Assembly: GCA_034670265.1 (NCBI GenBank)
Contig: JAXMNU010000002.1
Location: 310,001-374,000 of the forward strand
DNA length: 64,000 nucleotides
Source of the DNA: Halomarinibacterium sp034670265
Lineage (GTDB): Bacteria > Bacteroidota > Bacteroidia > Flavobacteriales > Flavobacteriaceae
Direction of reading: 5' to 3'
Part shown: positions 1-8,709 of the stretch, piece by piece
How positions within the stretch are numbered: the stretch's first letter is position 1
Layout: the number at the start of each line of letters is the position of its first letter
The notes under the pieces: model-generated
Databases searched by the model: none
The model's input: the letters and a program-made list of their open reading frames with translations, nothing else
Told to the model about the DNA's origin: nothing
Translations under genes and position numbers: made by a program

Positions 1-48
1 ATCATTAAGTAGCTTTTCATTTTTTGCCGGATTATTTCCTACTCGCAT
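1..48 (-). CDS. Start of next operon gene, probably a glycosyltransferase (partial)
   Basis: Only the first 16 codons are inside the window (MRVGNNPAKNEKLLND), and the frame is open to the left edge. The ATG follows the stop codon of GDP-L-fucose synthase by six bases on the same strand, so this is the next gene of the polysaccharide operon. The opening residues resemble those of some flavobacterial family 2 glycosyltransferases as I remember them, but 16 residues cannot prove a function. Confidence 0.5.
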   Translation of the reverse strand, partial: MRVGNNPAKNEKLLND

Positions 49-54
49 ATGTAC

Positions 55-1131
55 TTAATTTGAAATATACCATTGATATAACATATCAATACCTACTTGA
101 AGATCAACGCTTGCTTTCCAACCCATTGCATTTATTTTGGATACATCGGTCAATTTTTTCATAGTGCCATCGGGTTTTTCAGAATTGAATACAAAAGACC
201 CTTTAAAACCGATTTCATTTTTAAGCATTTCCGCCAATTCCTTGATAGAAACATCGGACCCTGTCCCCACATTAACGTGGGTATTTCTAACTTCCTTTTT
301 TGAATGATCTGTTTCTGCTTCATAGTTTTTCATAAGAAATATGCTGGCGTTTGCCATATCTTCAATCCACAAAAATTCCCGCATGGGTGTTCCAGAACCC
401 CAAATTTCTACGGTAACTTGACCGTTGGTTTGAATTCCGAAACCTGAAAGGGTTTTCAATATTTTTTCTTCGGAAGCATTTCCATCCACTCCTACTATGG
501 GCAAAGCATTTAAATCCTTTCGAATACTATCCCAATCTCCACTCTCAAGTGCCTTCCCTAAATGAATTTTTCGCATTAAAGCAGGCAATACGTGGGCTTT
601 TTCTAAATCGAAAGTATCATTAGGACCGTACAAATTGGTGGGCATAGCCGAAATAAAATTAGTGCCGTATTGCAAATTGTAGCTTTCGCACATCTTTATT
701 CCAGCGATTTTGGCAATGGCATAGGGCTCATTGGTATATTCCAACACATCAGTAAGCAGGTAGTTCTCTTTTAAGGGTTGAGGCGCGTTTTTAGGATAGA
801 TGCAAGTGCTACCTAAAAACAACAACTTCTTTACATCGTGAACATAACTTTGATGAATCACATTATTCTGAATCATCAAATTGTCGTACATAAAATCAGC
901 ACGATACGAATTGTTGGCTGCAATTCCGCCCACTTTTGCAGCGGCTAGAAATACATATTCGGGTTTCTCTGTTGAAAAAAAACTGGCTACAGCTGAGGTA
1001 TCTCGTAAATCTAATTCTGTACTTGTTTTTACAACAACATTTGAATATCCTTCTTTCTCAAGACCTCTCAAAATGGCACTTCCAACTAAGCCTCTATGAC
1101 CCGCAACAAATATCTTGGCGTTTTTATCCAT
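55..1131 (-). CDS. fcl: GDP-L-fucose synthase
   Basis: This is an NADPH-dependent epimerase/reductase that turns GDP-4-keto-6-deoxy-D-mannose, the product of Gmd, into GDP-L-fucose in the cytoplasm. The 358-residue protein has the Rossmann motif GHRGLVGSAI at residues 11-20, GSTCIYP at 107-113 and the catalytic Y137-x3-K141 (YAIAK). It is about 40 residues longer than the E. coli enzyme because of an insertion near residues 195-240, which is usual in Bacteroidota. It starts 2 bases after the gmd stop codon, so the two pathway enzymes are co-transcribed. The assignment is secure. Confidence 0.96.
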   Translation of the reverse strand: MDKNAKIFVAGHRGLVGSAILRGLEKEGYSNVVVKTSTELDLRDTSAVASFFSTEKPEYVFLAAAKVGGIAANNSYRADFMYDNLMIQNNVIHQSYVHDVKKLLFLGSTCIYPKNAPQPLKENYLLTDVLEYTNEPYAIAKIAGIKMCESYNLQYGTNFISAMPTNLYGPNDTFDLEKAHVLPALMRKIHLGKALESGDWDSIRKDLNALPIVGVDGNASEEKILKTLSGFGIQTNGQVTVEIWGSGTPMREFLWIEDMANASIFLMKNYEAETDHSKKEVRNTHVNVGTGSDVSIKELAEMLKNEIGFKGSFVFNSEKPDGTMKKLTDVSKINAMGWKASVDLQVGIDMLYQWYISN

Positions 1132-1133
1132 TT

Positions 1134-2246
1134 TTATTCAAAGTAGTTTAGGATTTTATAACCGCCCTCTTTTAAATACTGCTCTTTTTGCATGAGTTTT
1201 AAATCACTTTCCATCATTTCCTTCACCAAATCCTTTAAACTATATTCAGGAATCCATCCTAATTTTTCTTTCGCCTTTGAAGCATCTCCTACCAATAGGT
1301 CCACTTCGGTGGGTCGAAAATAATTTGGGTCCACACTTACAACTTCCTGCCCTTCCTTAATCGCAAATTCTGAATTGGAAGAAGCTTCCACATATCCCTT
1401 TTCTTCGACACCTTTTCCTTCAAATCGAAGTGTCACTCCTATTTCGGCAAAAGCCATTTTAATAAAATCTCGTACCGAAGTGGTTTCACCTGTAGCAATC
1501 ACCCAATCTTCAGGTTCCTCAGCTTGAAGAATCATCCACATCATTCGAACGTAATCCTTAGCGTGACCCCAATCCCTTTTTGCATCGAGATTTCCAATGT
1601 AGAATTTATCTTGAAGCCCTAATGCTATTTTTGAAGTAGCTCGGGTAATTTTTCGGGTTACAAAGGTTTCGCCACGCACGGGCGATTCATGGTTGAATAA
1701 AATCCCGTTACAGGCAAATATGTTATAGGCCTCACGGTAATTTACCGTCGCCCAATAGGCATACAATTTTGCAACGCCATACGGGCTTCTTGGGTAAAAC
1801 GGAGTGGTTTCTTTTTGTGGAACCTCTTGTACTTTTCCGTATAATTCTGAAGTGGACGCTTGGTACACCTTCGTTTTATTTTCCAACCCTAAAAACCTCA
1901 CCGCCTCTAAAATTCGCAATGCTCCTATTCCATCGGCATTAGCCGTATATTCTGGAATTTGAAACGATACTTGCACGTGACTCATCGCTGCCAAATTGTA
2001 TATCTCATCGGGTTTAATTTCGTGAATTAAGCGGATAAGATTGGTACTATCCGTCATATCCCCATAATGAAGAATAAAATTACGGTTATCGGTATGAGGG
2101 TCTTGATATAGGTGGTCTATTCTTTCGGTGTTAAAAAGGGAGGAACGTCTTTTCAGTCCATGAACGACATAGCCCTTTTTTAATAAAAACTCACTTAAAT
2201 AGGCTCCATCCTGTCCTGTGACTCCTGTGATAAATGCTACTTTCAT
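1134..2246 (-). CDS. gmd: GDP-mannose 4,6-dehydratase
   Basis: Gmd makes GDP-4-keto-6-deoxy-D-mannose from GDP-D-mannose, the first committed step to GDP-L-fucose and also a branch point to GDP-perosamine and related sugars. The 370-residue protein is full length. The NADP-binding GVTGQDGAYL lies at residues 8-17, the active-site STSE at 131-134, and Y156-x3-K160 (YGVAK) completes the catalytic set. It is followed at once by fcl. The DegT-family aminotransferase upstream in the same operon might use the Gmd product as well, but that is inference. Confidence 0.97.
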   Translation of the reverse strand: MKVAFITGVTGQDGAYLSEFLLKKGYVVHGLKRRSSLFNTERIDHLYQDPHTDNRNFILHYGDMTDSTNLIRLIHEIKPDEIYNLAAMSHVQVSFQIPEYTANADGIGALRILEAVRFLGLENKTKVYQASTSELYGKVQEVPQKETTPFYPRSPYGVAKLYAYWATVNYREAYNIFACNGILFNHESPVRGETFVTRKITRATSKIALGLQDKFYIGNLDAKRDWGHAKDYVRMMWMILQAEEPEDWVIATGETTSVRDFIKMAFAEIGVTLRFEGKGVEEKGYVEASSNSEFAIKEGQEVVSVDPNYFRPTEVDLLVGDASKAKEKLGWIPEYSLKDLVKEMMESDLKLMQKEQYLKEGGYKILNYFE

Positions 2247-2250
2247 ATAG

Positions 2251-3411
2251 CTAAGGTATTGAATGATTTTTTATTACTTTACTAACACAGTCCAAATACC
2301 TATTGGAAACTTGATCCAAAGAATACTCGTCCTTGTATTTTCTTCTCATTGCAAGTCTATAATCTTGTGAATTCTGAAAAGTACTTGTTAAATATATTTC
2401 CATTTTCTCTTTTAGTCCAGAAACAGACCCATCATACCACATTGGGTTTGCTCCATAACGTTCGGGCATCGCTCCAACCTTTGTTGAGATAATCCAAATT
2501 CCTGCTGCCATTGCCTCTACCCCTGTTTGTGGCCCAGCTTCTTCACTTGATGAAATAAGTAAACAATCGTTTTCTTTATAAATAGTACTAATATGTTCAA
2601 ACGGTATTGGACCATGAAATTTTATAGTCGAATGTCCCAAAGCTAAAATCTCTAATGATTTTCTTTCTGGCCCTTCTCCATAGACATGAAGCTCTATTTT
2701 AGAATTATTGAGTGATTTAAATGCTAGTATTACATTCTCTATTTGTTTTTCTTCCGAAAGCCTAGAAAGTACAAAAAACCGTTGTAGGGGTCTTTTTTGA
2801 ATTGGCAATTGTAATAAAGCTTCCTCATTATAGGCACATTGATCTATAATTGTATAGGAGTGTTTATAACAAGATAATAGGCTATTTGCATTGTTTTGGG
2901 AATGATGAATATAATGATCTACCAATTCTAAATAACCAGACTTATTTAAAATACTATCCTTAAAAATAGTACCAGTAGTTCTAAAAACCACAGGGATATT
3001 TTCTTTCTTAGCAATTAGAATAGCTTTTTCTATATAATTTGAATATACTTGCCCGCAGATAATAAGTACCGATAAACCATTTATTTTTTCCTTTAAAATG
3101 ATTTCTTTTTTCTTTTCAATTTGCCAGAGTCGTTTTATACGAGGTTTAGAAAGTAATTTATGAGGGTTCTTTAAAAATCCAACTACAGAATACAGTTTAC
3201 TAATAAAAGAGAATACTGGGTATTTTTCCAAAAGTAGCTTTGAAAAAGCGGTATAAGTAAATCCTTTAAAACTTAAAAGTTGCGAAGTAGGTTCATAAGT
3301 ACTTATAGATAACACCTCAACCTTATCCATGACGGCTAATGATTGGGCAATAAAACCAGTCTCTAGCTCTCGACCGCCCATCTTTCCTATTGGCGCTATT
3401 ATAAGAATCAT
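2251..3411 (-). CDS. Glycosyltransferase family 4 (GT-B fold)
   Basis: This 386-residue protein is a probable retaining glycosyltransferase acting on the growing polysaccharide at the inner membrane. The C-terminal half carries the GT4 donor-site region: RFFVLSRLSEEKQIENVI near residue 211, then SSSEEAGPQTGVEAMAAG near 286 with the E-x7-E arrangement, then a VGAMPE loop. The N-terminus (IIAPIGKMGGRELETGF) is a glycine-rich acceptor-domain loop. It sits 4 bases upstream of gmd and 2 bases after the preceding GT2 gene. Sugar donor and linkage cannot be read from sequence. Confidence 0.85.
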   Translation of the reverse strand: MILIIAPIGKMGGRELETGFIAQSLAVMDKVEVLSISTYEPTSQLLSFKGFTYTAFSKLLLEKYPVFSFISKLYSVVGFLKNPHKLLSKPRIKRLWQIEKKKEIILKEKINGLSVLIICGQVYSNYIEKAILIAKKENIPVVFRTTGTIFKDSILNKSGYLELVDHYIHHSQNNANSLLSCYKHSYTIIDQCAYNEEALLQLPIQKRPLQRFFVLSRLSEEKQIENVILAFKSLNNSKIELHVYGEGPERKSLEILALGHSTIKFHGPIPFEHISTIYKENDCLLISSSEEAGPQTGVEAMAAGIWIISTKVGAMPERYGANPMWYDGSVSGLKEKMEIYLTSTFQNSQDYRLAMRRKYKDEYSLDQVSNRYLDCVSKVIKNHSIP

Positions 3412-3413
3412 CC

Positions 3414-4352
3414 TTATATAGATTTTACAAAACTTTTTAAAAGCCTAAATTTTCTTTTTCTAGGTAAACTTATAAAATACATAGAAAAAAAAACCTTTAG
3501 ATACCATTTCAGATTATTAAAGATAGGTCCTTTACCTCTTGTACTATTTAAATAGTGTTCCAAATGATTTTGGAGCACCTTTTTTATAGCACTTCTTACT
3601 TCAACTGCATAAGAAGGATGTTTTGCTTCAATAAAAAGTTCCTTTATCCTATTGACTTGATAATTTTCTGCATTATATGCAGCACTTATCCCCTTATCAT
3701 GTAGTCTATATACTGCCAAAGTTTCATCAATAAAACCTGCTAATCCCTTGCTTAATAATTGGCAGTATAACTGGAAATCTCCATGGGTATGTGGTAAAAA
3801 AGAAATAGCAAAATCATTGCGAAACATTACACTACAAGTGGGAATCGTTGGGATGGAAAAAAAATCCTTGGCAGAATATTTGGACTGTCGTAAACCAACA
3901 GGGTAATCTCCATCAAACTTATGCTCCTTTTCTTTTAGTTTCGTGGCTTTATGAAAACTAAAACTACAGTCTTTGTTTCTCTCTAAAAAATCTACTTGCT
4001 TTTGCAGTTTTAAAGGGTCCGTCCAATAGTCATCGCCTTCGCACATGGCGATGTATTTTCCGTTGCAGGATTTTAAGTTTTCAATCATATTAAAACGTCC
4101 CGTGGCATTCCCGTTTATATAGATAACGTCCTTGCGGCTTCGCAGATACAATTTTATTTTATCGGGATGTTTTTCGGCATACGCCTTGCAAATACTACGG
4201 GTACCGTCGTTGCTTTCATCTTCACCCAAAATAATTTCAAAAGGAAAATTAGTCTGCTGCATCAAGATGCCATTAAGGCATACTGAAATGTAGTTTTCCT
4301 GATTGTAGGTTTGTATACAAACACTTACCAAAGGAGTTGGTTTATTATCCAT
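3414..4352 (-). CDS. Glycosyltransferase family 2 (paralogue of the gene at 8709)
   Basis: An inverting GT-A enzyme of 312 residues. It opens with the nucleotide-binding strand VSVCIQTYNQE, then ILGEDESNDGTR, and has the metal-binding GDDYWTDP and the donor region ATGRFNMIENLKSCNGKYIAMCEGDD. The first 140 residues match the protein at 8709-9566 very closely, so the two arose by duplication. The C-terminal part differs, as expected if the acceptors differ. The start codon shares one base with the end of the sulfotransferase gene, so translation is probably coupled. Confidence 0.9.
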   Translation of the reverse strand: MDNKPTPLVSVCIQTYNQENYISVCLNGILMQQTNFPFEIILGEDESNDGTRSICKAYAEKHPDKIKLYLRSRKDVIYINGNATGRFNMIENLKSCNGKYIAMCEGDDYWTDPLKLQKQVDFLERNKDCSFSFHKATKLKEKEHKFDGDYPVGLRQSKYSAKDFFSIPTIPTCSVMFRNDFAISFLPHTHGDFQLYCQLLSKGLAGFIDETLAVYRLHDKGISAAYNAENYQVNRIKELFIEAKHPSYAVEVRSAIKKVLQNHLEHYLNSTRGKGPIFNNLKWYLKVFFSMYFISLPRKRKFRLLKSFVKSI

Positions 4353-5158
4353 TATAGATATTTTTCCAAAGAAGTTCCTTTTAAATCTTGATAGACGTAG
4401 TCAATTATATATTCAGGTAAATTCTTCCAATCAGTATCATTTTTTCTAATTTTAAAAACTGAATAAGAATCACTTATGTTTTTGCTAGTGCTTTCTTTTA
4501 AAAAATTTATAGTTTGCGGATTGAATCCAAGATTAACAAATTTGAAAACTTCTCTTACTGTTAATTCTTTTTCGTTCAACAAAGTATCATATTCCAATAC
4601 CAATACGTTCTTTGGATAACGTTCTTGCAAATCTAAAAATAAATAACTAGCTTCTTTCCATTTTTCAAAACCATTATATTCTTCGGGAAGGTTTAGGTTT
4701 TTAGAGGGTGCTTTTTTCCATTCTTTCTCAAAACTCCAGCCTAGTTCCGCTTTAAACTCTTTGGGGGCATTTTTCCAGCTATACAATACAGCCAAGGGAT
4801 TACGTATCAAAAAAATAAATTTAACATCCTCAGTCTTTGCAAGTATGTTTTGGAGGATGTTATGATAACGCACTTCCTTATAGCAAATATGCGTAGGATT
4901 ATCAATCTTTTTAAAGCGTGGAACGATCCCTTTTGCAATAGCCTTTTTTTGATCCATAAACGCATCATCGGTCTTTGCTATTTCTTCAAAAAATGTATTT
5001 ATTCTTTCATTGTTAGAATCCTCAGTAATATAACCCTTAAAACCATAGGAAAACAATGGCTGATATTTAAAAACCACATTGGGATGGCTATTGAAAATAT
5101 TTCCCAACCAGGTTGAGCCACTTCTTGGCACACTATGTATTGCTATTTTTTGCATCAA
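4352..5158 (-). CDS. Sulfotransferase family protein
   Basis: A 268-residue PAPS-dependent sulfotransferase. The 5'-phosphosulfate loop is PRSGSTWL at residues 11-18 and the 3'-phosphate-binding segment is LIRNPLAVLYSW near residues 121-132, both typical of the P-loop sulfotransferase fold. It overlaps WbqC by 4 bases and lies between glycosyltransferases, so the natural reading is that it sulfates a sugar of this polysaccharide. The target hydroxyl is not predictable. Sulfated glycans are familiar from marine organisms, but bacterial examples inside an O-antigen or capsule operon are less common. Confidence 0.85.
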   Translation of the reverse strand: MMQKIAIHSVPRSGSTWLGNIFNSHPNVVFKYQPLFSYGFKGYITEDSNNERINTFFEEIAKTDDAFMDQKKAIAKGIVPRFKKIDNPTHICYKEVRYHNILQNILAKTEDVKFIFLIRNPLAVLYSWKNAPKEFKAELGWSFEKEWKKAPSKNLNLPEEYNGFEKWKEASYLFLDLQERYPKNVLVLEYDTLLNEKELTVREVFKFVNLGFNPQTINFLKESTSKNISDSYSVFKIRKNDTDWKNLPEYIIDYVYQDLKGTSLEKYL

Positions 5159-5868
5159 TCGGTCAAGCTGTATTTTTCTAAAAGCGCACGCACTTCTGCT
5201 TTTGAGTTAAACATTAAAACATCAATAATAGAAAGGTTGGGAACAAAGGTATTTGAGAATTGCGAATAAACTACCGCTTCCGTTTTAATAAATTTAAGTG
5301 TAACACCAGCATTAATAAAATCTGTTGACAGGTACAACTCTTTCCCTCCAGTGGTATTTATATAGGTATCGCAGCCTAACTCAGTAGATATATATAACAA
5401 GCGTTCGGTTCTTCCTTTATTTTTAGAATTAGGAAATTGTTGTGAACTATATAACCATTTTTTCTCTATTCCTAAATAATTACAAACTGCTAATACACTC
5501 TTTGATGCCAAGACGCTAATAGTTGTAGGTTCTTTTAATGATAAAACACTATCTATTAATGAATAAACTTCTTTAAAATAAGGTGCTTTTTTATAGGATT
5601 GTATTATTGTTTTAATAAAAGTTCGCTTCCACTTATCCAATATCCTAAAGTTTATTTCTGTTTCACAAATAGACCTGAAGGAACTAGGTTTAATAAGCGG
5701 TATGGTAAACATATTATCAGAATTGTTCACTAATATCCTATTCCTATGAATCCAACCTCCTTTTATAAAATTTACATCATCATAAAACACAAATACGTCT
5801 GAAGCTGCAATAAGTTGGAAATAGCCCAAATAAGGAAAAATATAGGGTTGCATTACAGCTAATTTCAT
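5155..5868 (-). CDS. WbqC family protein
   Basis: This 237-residue protein begins with the WbqC hallmark AVMQPYIFPYLGYFQLI, followed by FVFYDDVNFIKGGWIHRNRI. WbqC-like proteins recur in O-antigen and capsule clusters, normally next to a DegT-type sugar aminotransferase. This copy overlaps one by 4 bases. The pairing suggests a role in modifying or handling an amino sugar, perhaps N-acylation, but the reaction is not one I can state as known. No signal peptide is seen, so it is cytoplasmic. Confidence 0.88.
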   Translation of the reverse strand: MKLAVMQPYIFPYLGYFQLIAASDVFVFYDDVNFIKGGWIHRNRILVNNSDNMFTIPLIKPSSFRSICETEINFRILDKWKRTFIKTIIQSYKKAPYFKEVYSLIDSVLSLKEPTTISVLASKSVLAVCNYLGIEKKWLYSSQQFPNSKNKGRTERLLYISTELGCDTYINTTGGKELYLSTDFINAGVTLKFIKTEAVVYSQFSNTFVPNLSIIDVLMFNSKAEVRALLEKYSLTD

Positions 5869-6935
5869 CCCATTGCATTATTAGTTATTCCTATAATTCT
5901 CTCTATAACTTCATCTTCCATTTGAAAATACAAAGGCAAGCAAAGAATTCGTGAAGCAATGTCATTAGAAATTTTTAACGGATTCGCTTTAACATAAGGT
6001 AGGTTATTGAGACTTGGATAAAAATAACGCCTCGGTGTAATATTATTTTCTATAAGTACTTTTTGAACTTTTAATAGCACAGTTTCTGATGAAAAAATAA
6101 CAGGGAAATATGCATAGTTCCACTGGGTTTCTTCTCTAATTTTAAGTTGTTGCAATCCGTTAAGAGCATCCAAATAGCCAATAACAACTCTTTCTCTATC
6201 TTTCTTTATAGCATCAATATAAGGCATAACAGCTAACCCTAAGGCAGCTTGAAGTTCACTCATTTTTGCATTGATGCCCAAACCTTGAAAATCTTCTTTT
6301 CCTTTATGACCAAAATTATGATGATAAAATAGCTTTTCAAACAATACTTTATCATTACAAAAAGTAGCTCCCCCTTCACCGGTATGAAACAATTTGGTAG
6401 CATGAAAGCTACAGGTACTCACATCACCGTACTCAAAAATACTTTTGCCTTTATAAGTCACTCCAAAACAATGGGCGGCATCGTAAATAACTTTTAAGTT
6501 GTGTTTTTTTGCGATAGCCTCTATTTCTTCAATGGCACACGGATTGCCAAAAACATGTGTAGCCAATATTGCAGTTGTTTTTGAGGTAATGGCGGCTTCT
6601 ATTTTGGTTTCGTCAATGGTAAGGTATTCTGGATGGATATCTACAAATACAGGTGTGCATCCTTCCCATACAATGCTACTGGTAGTGGCTACATAACTAA
6701 AGGGCGTGGTGATAATCTCGCCCGATAGTCCCAGTGTTTTAATGGCTATCTGTAATGGCAAAGTACCATTGGTCATCGCTATAATATTCGGGACATTAAG
6801 ATAGGCCTTTAGTTTTTCTTCAAGTTCTTTAACCAAAGCCCCTCGATTGGTAATCCAACCATCGTCCCAAGCGCGTTTTAAAATAGCGTTAAATTCTTCT
6901 TGGGGGGGTAAAAAGGTTTTGGTGACGTTTATCAC
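5865..6935 (-). CDS. DegT/DnrJ/EryC1/StrS sugar aminotransferase
   Basis: A PLP-dependent aminotransferase of 356 residues that converts a keto nucleotide-sugar to an amino sugar. The PLP lysine is K181 in SFHATKLFHTGEGG, and the pyridine-binding aspartate is D152 in YDAAH. No RmlA/RmlB pair is visible here, so its keto-sugar must come from elsewhere, or from GDP-4-keto-6-deoxymannose made by gmd in the same operon. The latter would give a perosamine-like sugar. That choice is inference. It overlaps both neighbours by 4 bases. Confidence 0.9.
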   Translation of the reverse strand: MINVTKTFLPPQEEFNAILKRAWDDGWITNRGALVKELEEKLKAYLNVPNIIAMTNGTLPLQIAIKTLGLSGEIITTPFSYVATTSSIVWEGCTPVFVDIHPEYLTIDETKIEAAITSKTTAILATHVFGNPCAIEEIEAIAKKHNLKVIYDAAHCFGVTYKGKSIFEYGDVSTCSFHATKLFHTGEGGATFCNDKVLFEKLFYHHNFGHKGKEDFQGLGINAKMSELQAALGLAVMPYIDAIKKDRERVVIGYLDALNGLQQLKIREETQWNYAYFPVIFSSETVLLKVQKVLIENNITPRRYFYPSLNNLPYVKANPLKISNDIASRILCLPLYFQMEDEVIERIIGITNNAMG

Positions 6936-7699
6936 ATTTTAAGTTTTAAAAAGGTTAATATACCTTTATTCTTTTTGTTTACAGTTTTTTTCAATTCTAA
7001 AAGTTCTAAAAAAAATGTTCCCATTCTAGTGCCTAATAATTTTTTTATTACTTCTTGACCTTCTTTTTTTATTAGTTTTTTTTGTTCAGCTTGAGAAGAA
7101 ATCCCTTCCAAATCAAAAACCGATAGCACCTCTGTAATACACACATAAGAAACGTCATGAAACGCTAAAACTTTTAAATTAAAAGCCCAATCTCCAACTA
7201 TTTTTAAAGACTCATCATACAATCCATATTCCTCAAATAGCTGTCTTCTATAAAATGTGGCTGGATGCGGTAAGGAATTGCTAAGTAAATATTCCACTGT
7301 TAGGGTAGATGGGTATTTTTTTATGTTTTTAGTATCTTTTAATACCGTTTGTAGATACCCATAAATAATAGCTGCCTCTTGGCCATTCTTAAATACTGTT
7401 TCTATACTTGTAGGAGTATAGAGGTAGTCACCACTATTTAAAAATAAAATATAGTCTCCTGTAGCTTTTACAATCCCTTTATTCATGGCATTATAAATAC
7501 CCGAATCGGCTTCGCTTACCCAATAAAACAAATCCTTTTTATGTTCTTGTAGTATTTCATAACTTCCATCTGTAGAACCCCCGTCAATCACAATATATTC
7601 AATAGAACTGTAGCTTTGTGAAAGAACAGACTGCATGGTTTTTAATAACCCTGCTTTGTTATTCAGATTAATAGTAATAATGGATACTTGTTGTTTCAT
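6932..7699 (-). CDS. Glycosyltransferase family 2
   Basis: A 255-residue GT-A enzyme with QVSIITINLNNKAGL at the start, IDGGSTDGSYEIL near residue 38 and the metal-binding region ILFLNSGDYL near 84. The sequence WVSEADSGIYNAMNKGI is characteristic of the WcaA/colanic acid-like GT2 subgroup that adds sugars to undecaprenyl-linked intermediates. It overlaps the aminotransferase by 4 bases downstream. The first base of its neighbour's stop region touches its start, so the operon is continuous. Confidence 0.9.
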   Translation of the reverse strand: MKQQVSIITINLNNKAGLLKTMQSVLSQSYSSIEYIVIDGGSTDGSYEILQEHKKDLFYWVSEADSGIYNAMNKGIVKATGDYILFLNSGDYLYTPTSIETVFKNGQEAAIIYGYLQTVLKDTKNIKKYPSTLTVEYLLSNSLPHPATFYRRQLFEEYGLYDESLKIVGDWAFNLKVLAFHDVSYVCITEVLSVFDLEGISSQAEQKKLIKKEGQEVIKKLLGTRMGTFFLELLELKKTVNKKNKGILTFLKLKM

Positions 7700-8709
7700 T
7701 ATTTCTTTTCAGCCAATTGAACCATTTTTTTTCCTATTTTTTTTAAAATTCGTTTCCAAAAAGGAATCTTTATCAAATTACCTGTAAGCGGTTTTAAAGT
7801 ATATGCAATGGGTATTTCTTTAAACATGCTATAAGAATGAACCTCAAGCGCATTCTTATAAATATTATAAAGAGTCCTTAATAAGGGTTTGTCCTGAAAG
7901 GTAAATCTATTATATTCTCTAGAAATAGCATTAGGGTCATCACTTAATTTACTAAAATGATAAAAAATTAAGGGAGAATCATCCTGTAACACCACTCCAT
8001 CTTCTCCTATCCTTTGTAAAGAGCGTTCATGAAGATTCCAAGGTGCCATATTATAGCCTAAATCCTTAATAATGGCTATTTCCTTAAAAAATAAAGGTAC
8101 TAAGTTTATCCATAATTGGTCAACAAAATAGCCTTGTCGTAAATCTATATGGCCAAAATTGAGGGTGCGTTCTTCCCACCAATCCAATAAATTTATCGCT
8201 TCGAGATGCTGGGGATTTATCCCCAAGAACCCTAAATTATAAAGGCCAAAGTTTAAAAATGTGTTTTCGTTAGGGGCCATTCCATCTCTAGGAATTGGAG
8301 TAATAATATGGGGGGTTACTACGGCAGTTTTCGATTTTAACAAGTCTTCAGAAACCTTTAATGTTCCAAAAAAATACAAATCGGGATCGAGATAATATAT
8401 TCTATTAAGATTTGGGTGTAACCCCATTAAGTGTTTAAAAATACTGGGCTTTACAGCAGTATTTAATTCTATAATATTATACCTTGTTAACAAGGTATCT
8501 AAGGGTAGGTTAGGTATATCTTTAATAAAAAGTACCTGCCCCGGGGTAAAAGAAGCATAATCTATTCCCGAAAAAGGTTTGTCTACAAGAATTATATAAA
8601 AACGATACTGAGGATGAAATTTTAAAAAAGAGGTCTTTAGTGCAAGTGCTTGCCCCAAATAATTATTGGAACAAATGGTAAAGGCTATTTGTTGAATTGA
8701 ACTTTGCAT
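7699..8709 (-). CDS. GT-A type glycosyltransferase, GT8-like
   Basis: This 336-residue protein has the features of a nucleotide-diphospho-sugar transferase of the GT8 kind. The N-terminal strand is IAFTICSNNYLGQALALKTSF, and a DxD motif appears in RIYYLDPDLYFF near residue 114. Later NFGLYNLGFLGINP and FHYxSKL-like segments (IFYHFSKL) match the family that transfers to surface glycans. The C-terminal 45 residues are basic, which suits peripheral membrane association. Donor and acceptor are unknown. Confidence 0.72.
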   Translation of the reverse strand: MQSSIQQIAFTICSNNYLGQALALKTSFLKFHPQYRFYIILVDKPFSGIDYASFTPGQVLFIKDIPNLPLDTLLTRYNIIELNTAVKPSIFKHLMGLHPNLNRIYYLDPDLYFFGTLKVSEDLLKSKTAVVTPHIITPIPRDGMAPNENTFLNFGLYNLGFLGINPQHLEAINLLDWWEERTLNFGHIDLRQGYFVDQLWINLVPLFFKEIAIIKDLGYNMAPWNLHERSLQRIGEDGVVLQDDSPLIFYHFSKLSDDPNAISREYNRFTFQDKPLLRTLYNIYKNALEVHSYSMFKEIPIAYTLKPLTGNLIKIPFWKRILKKIGKKMVQLAEKK

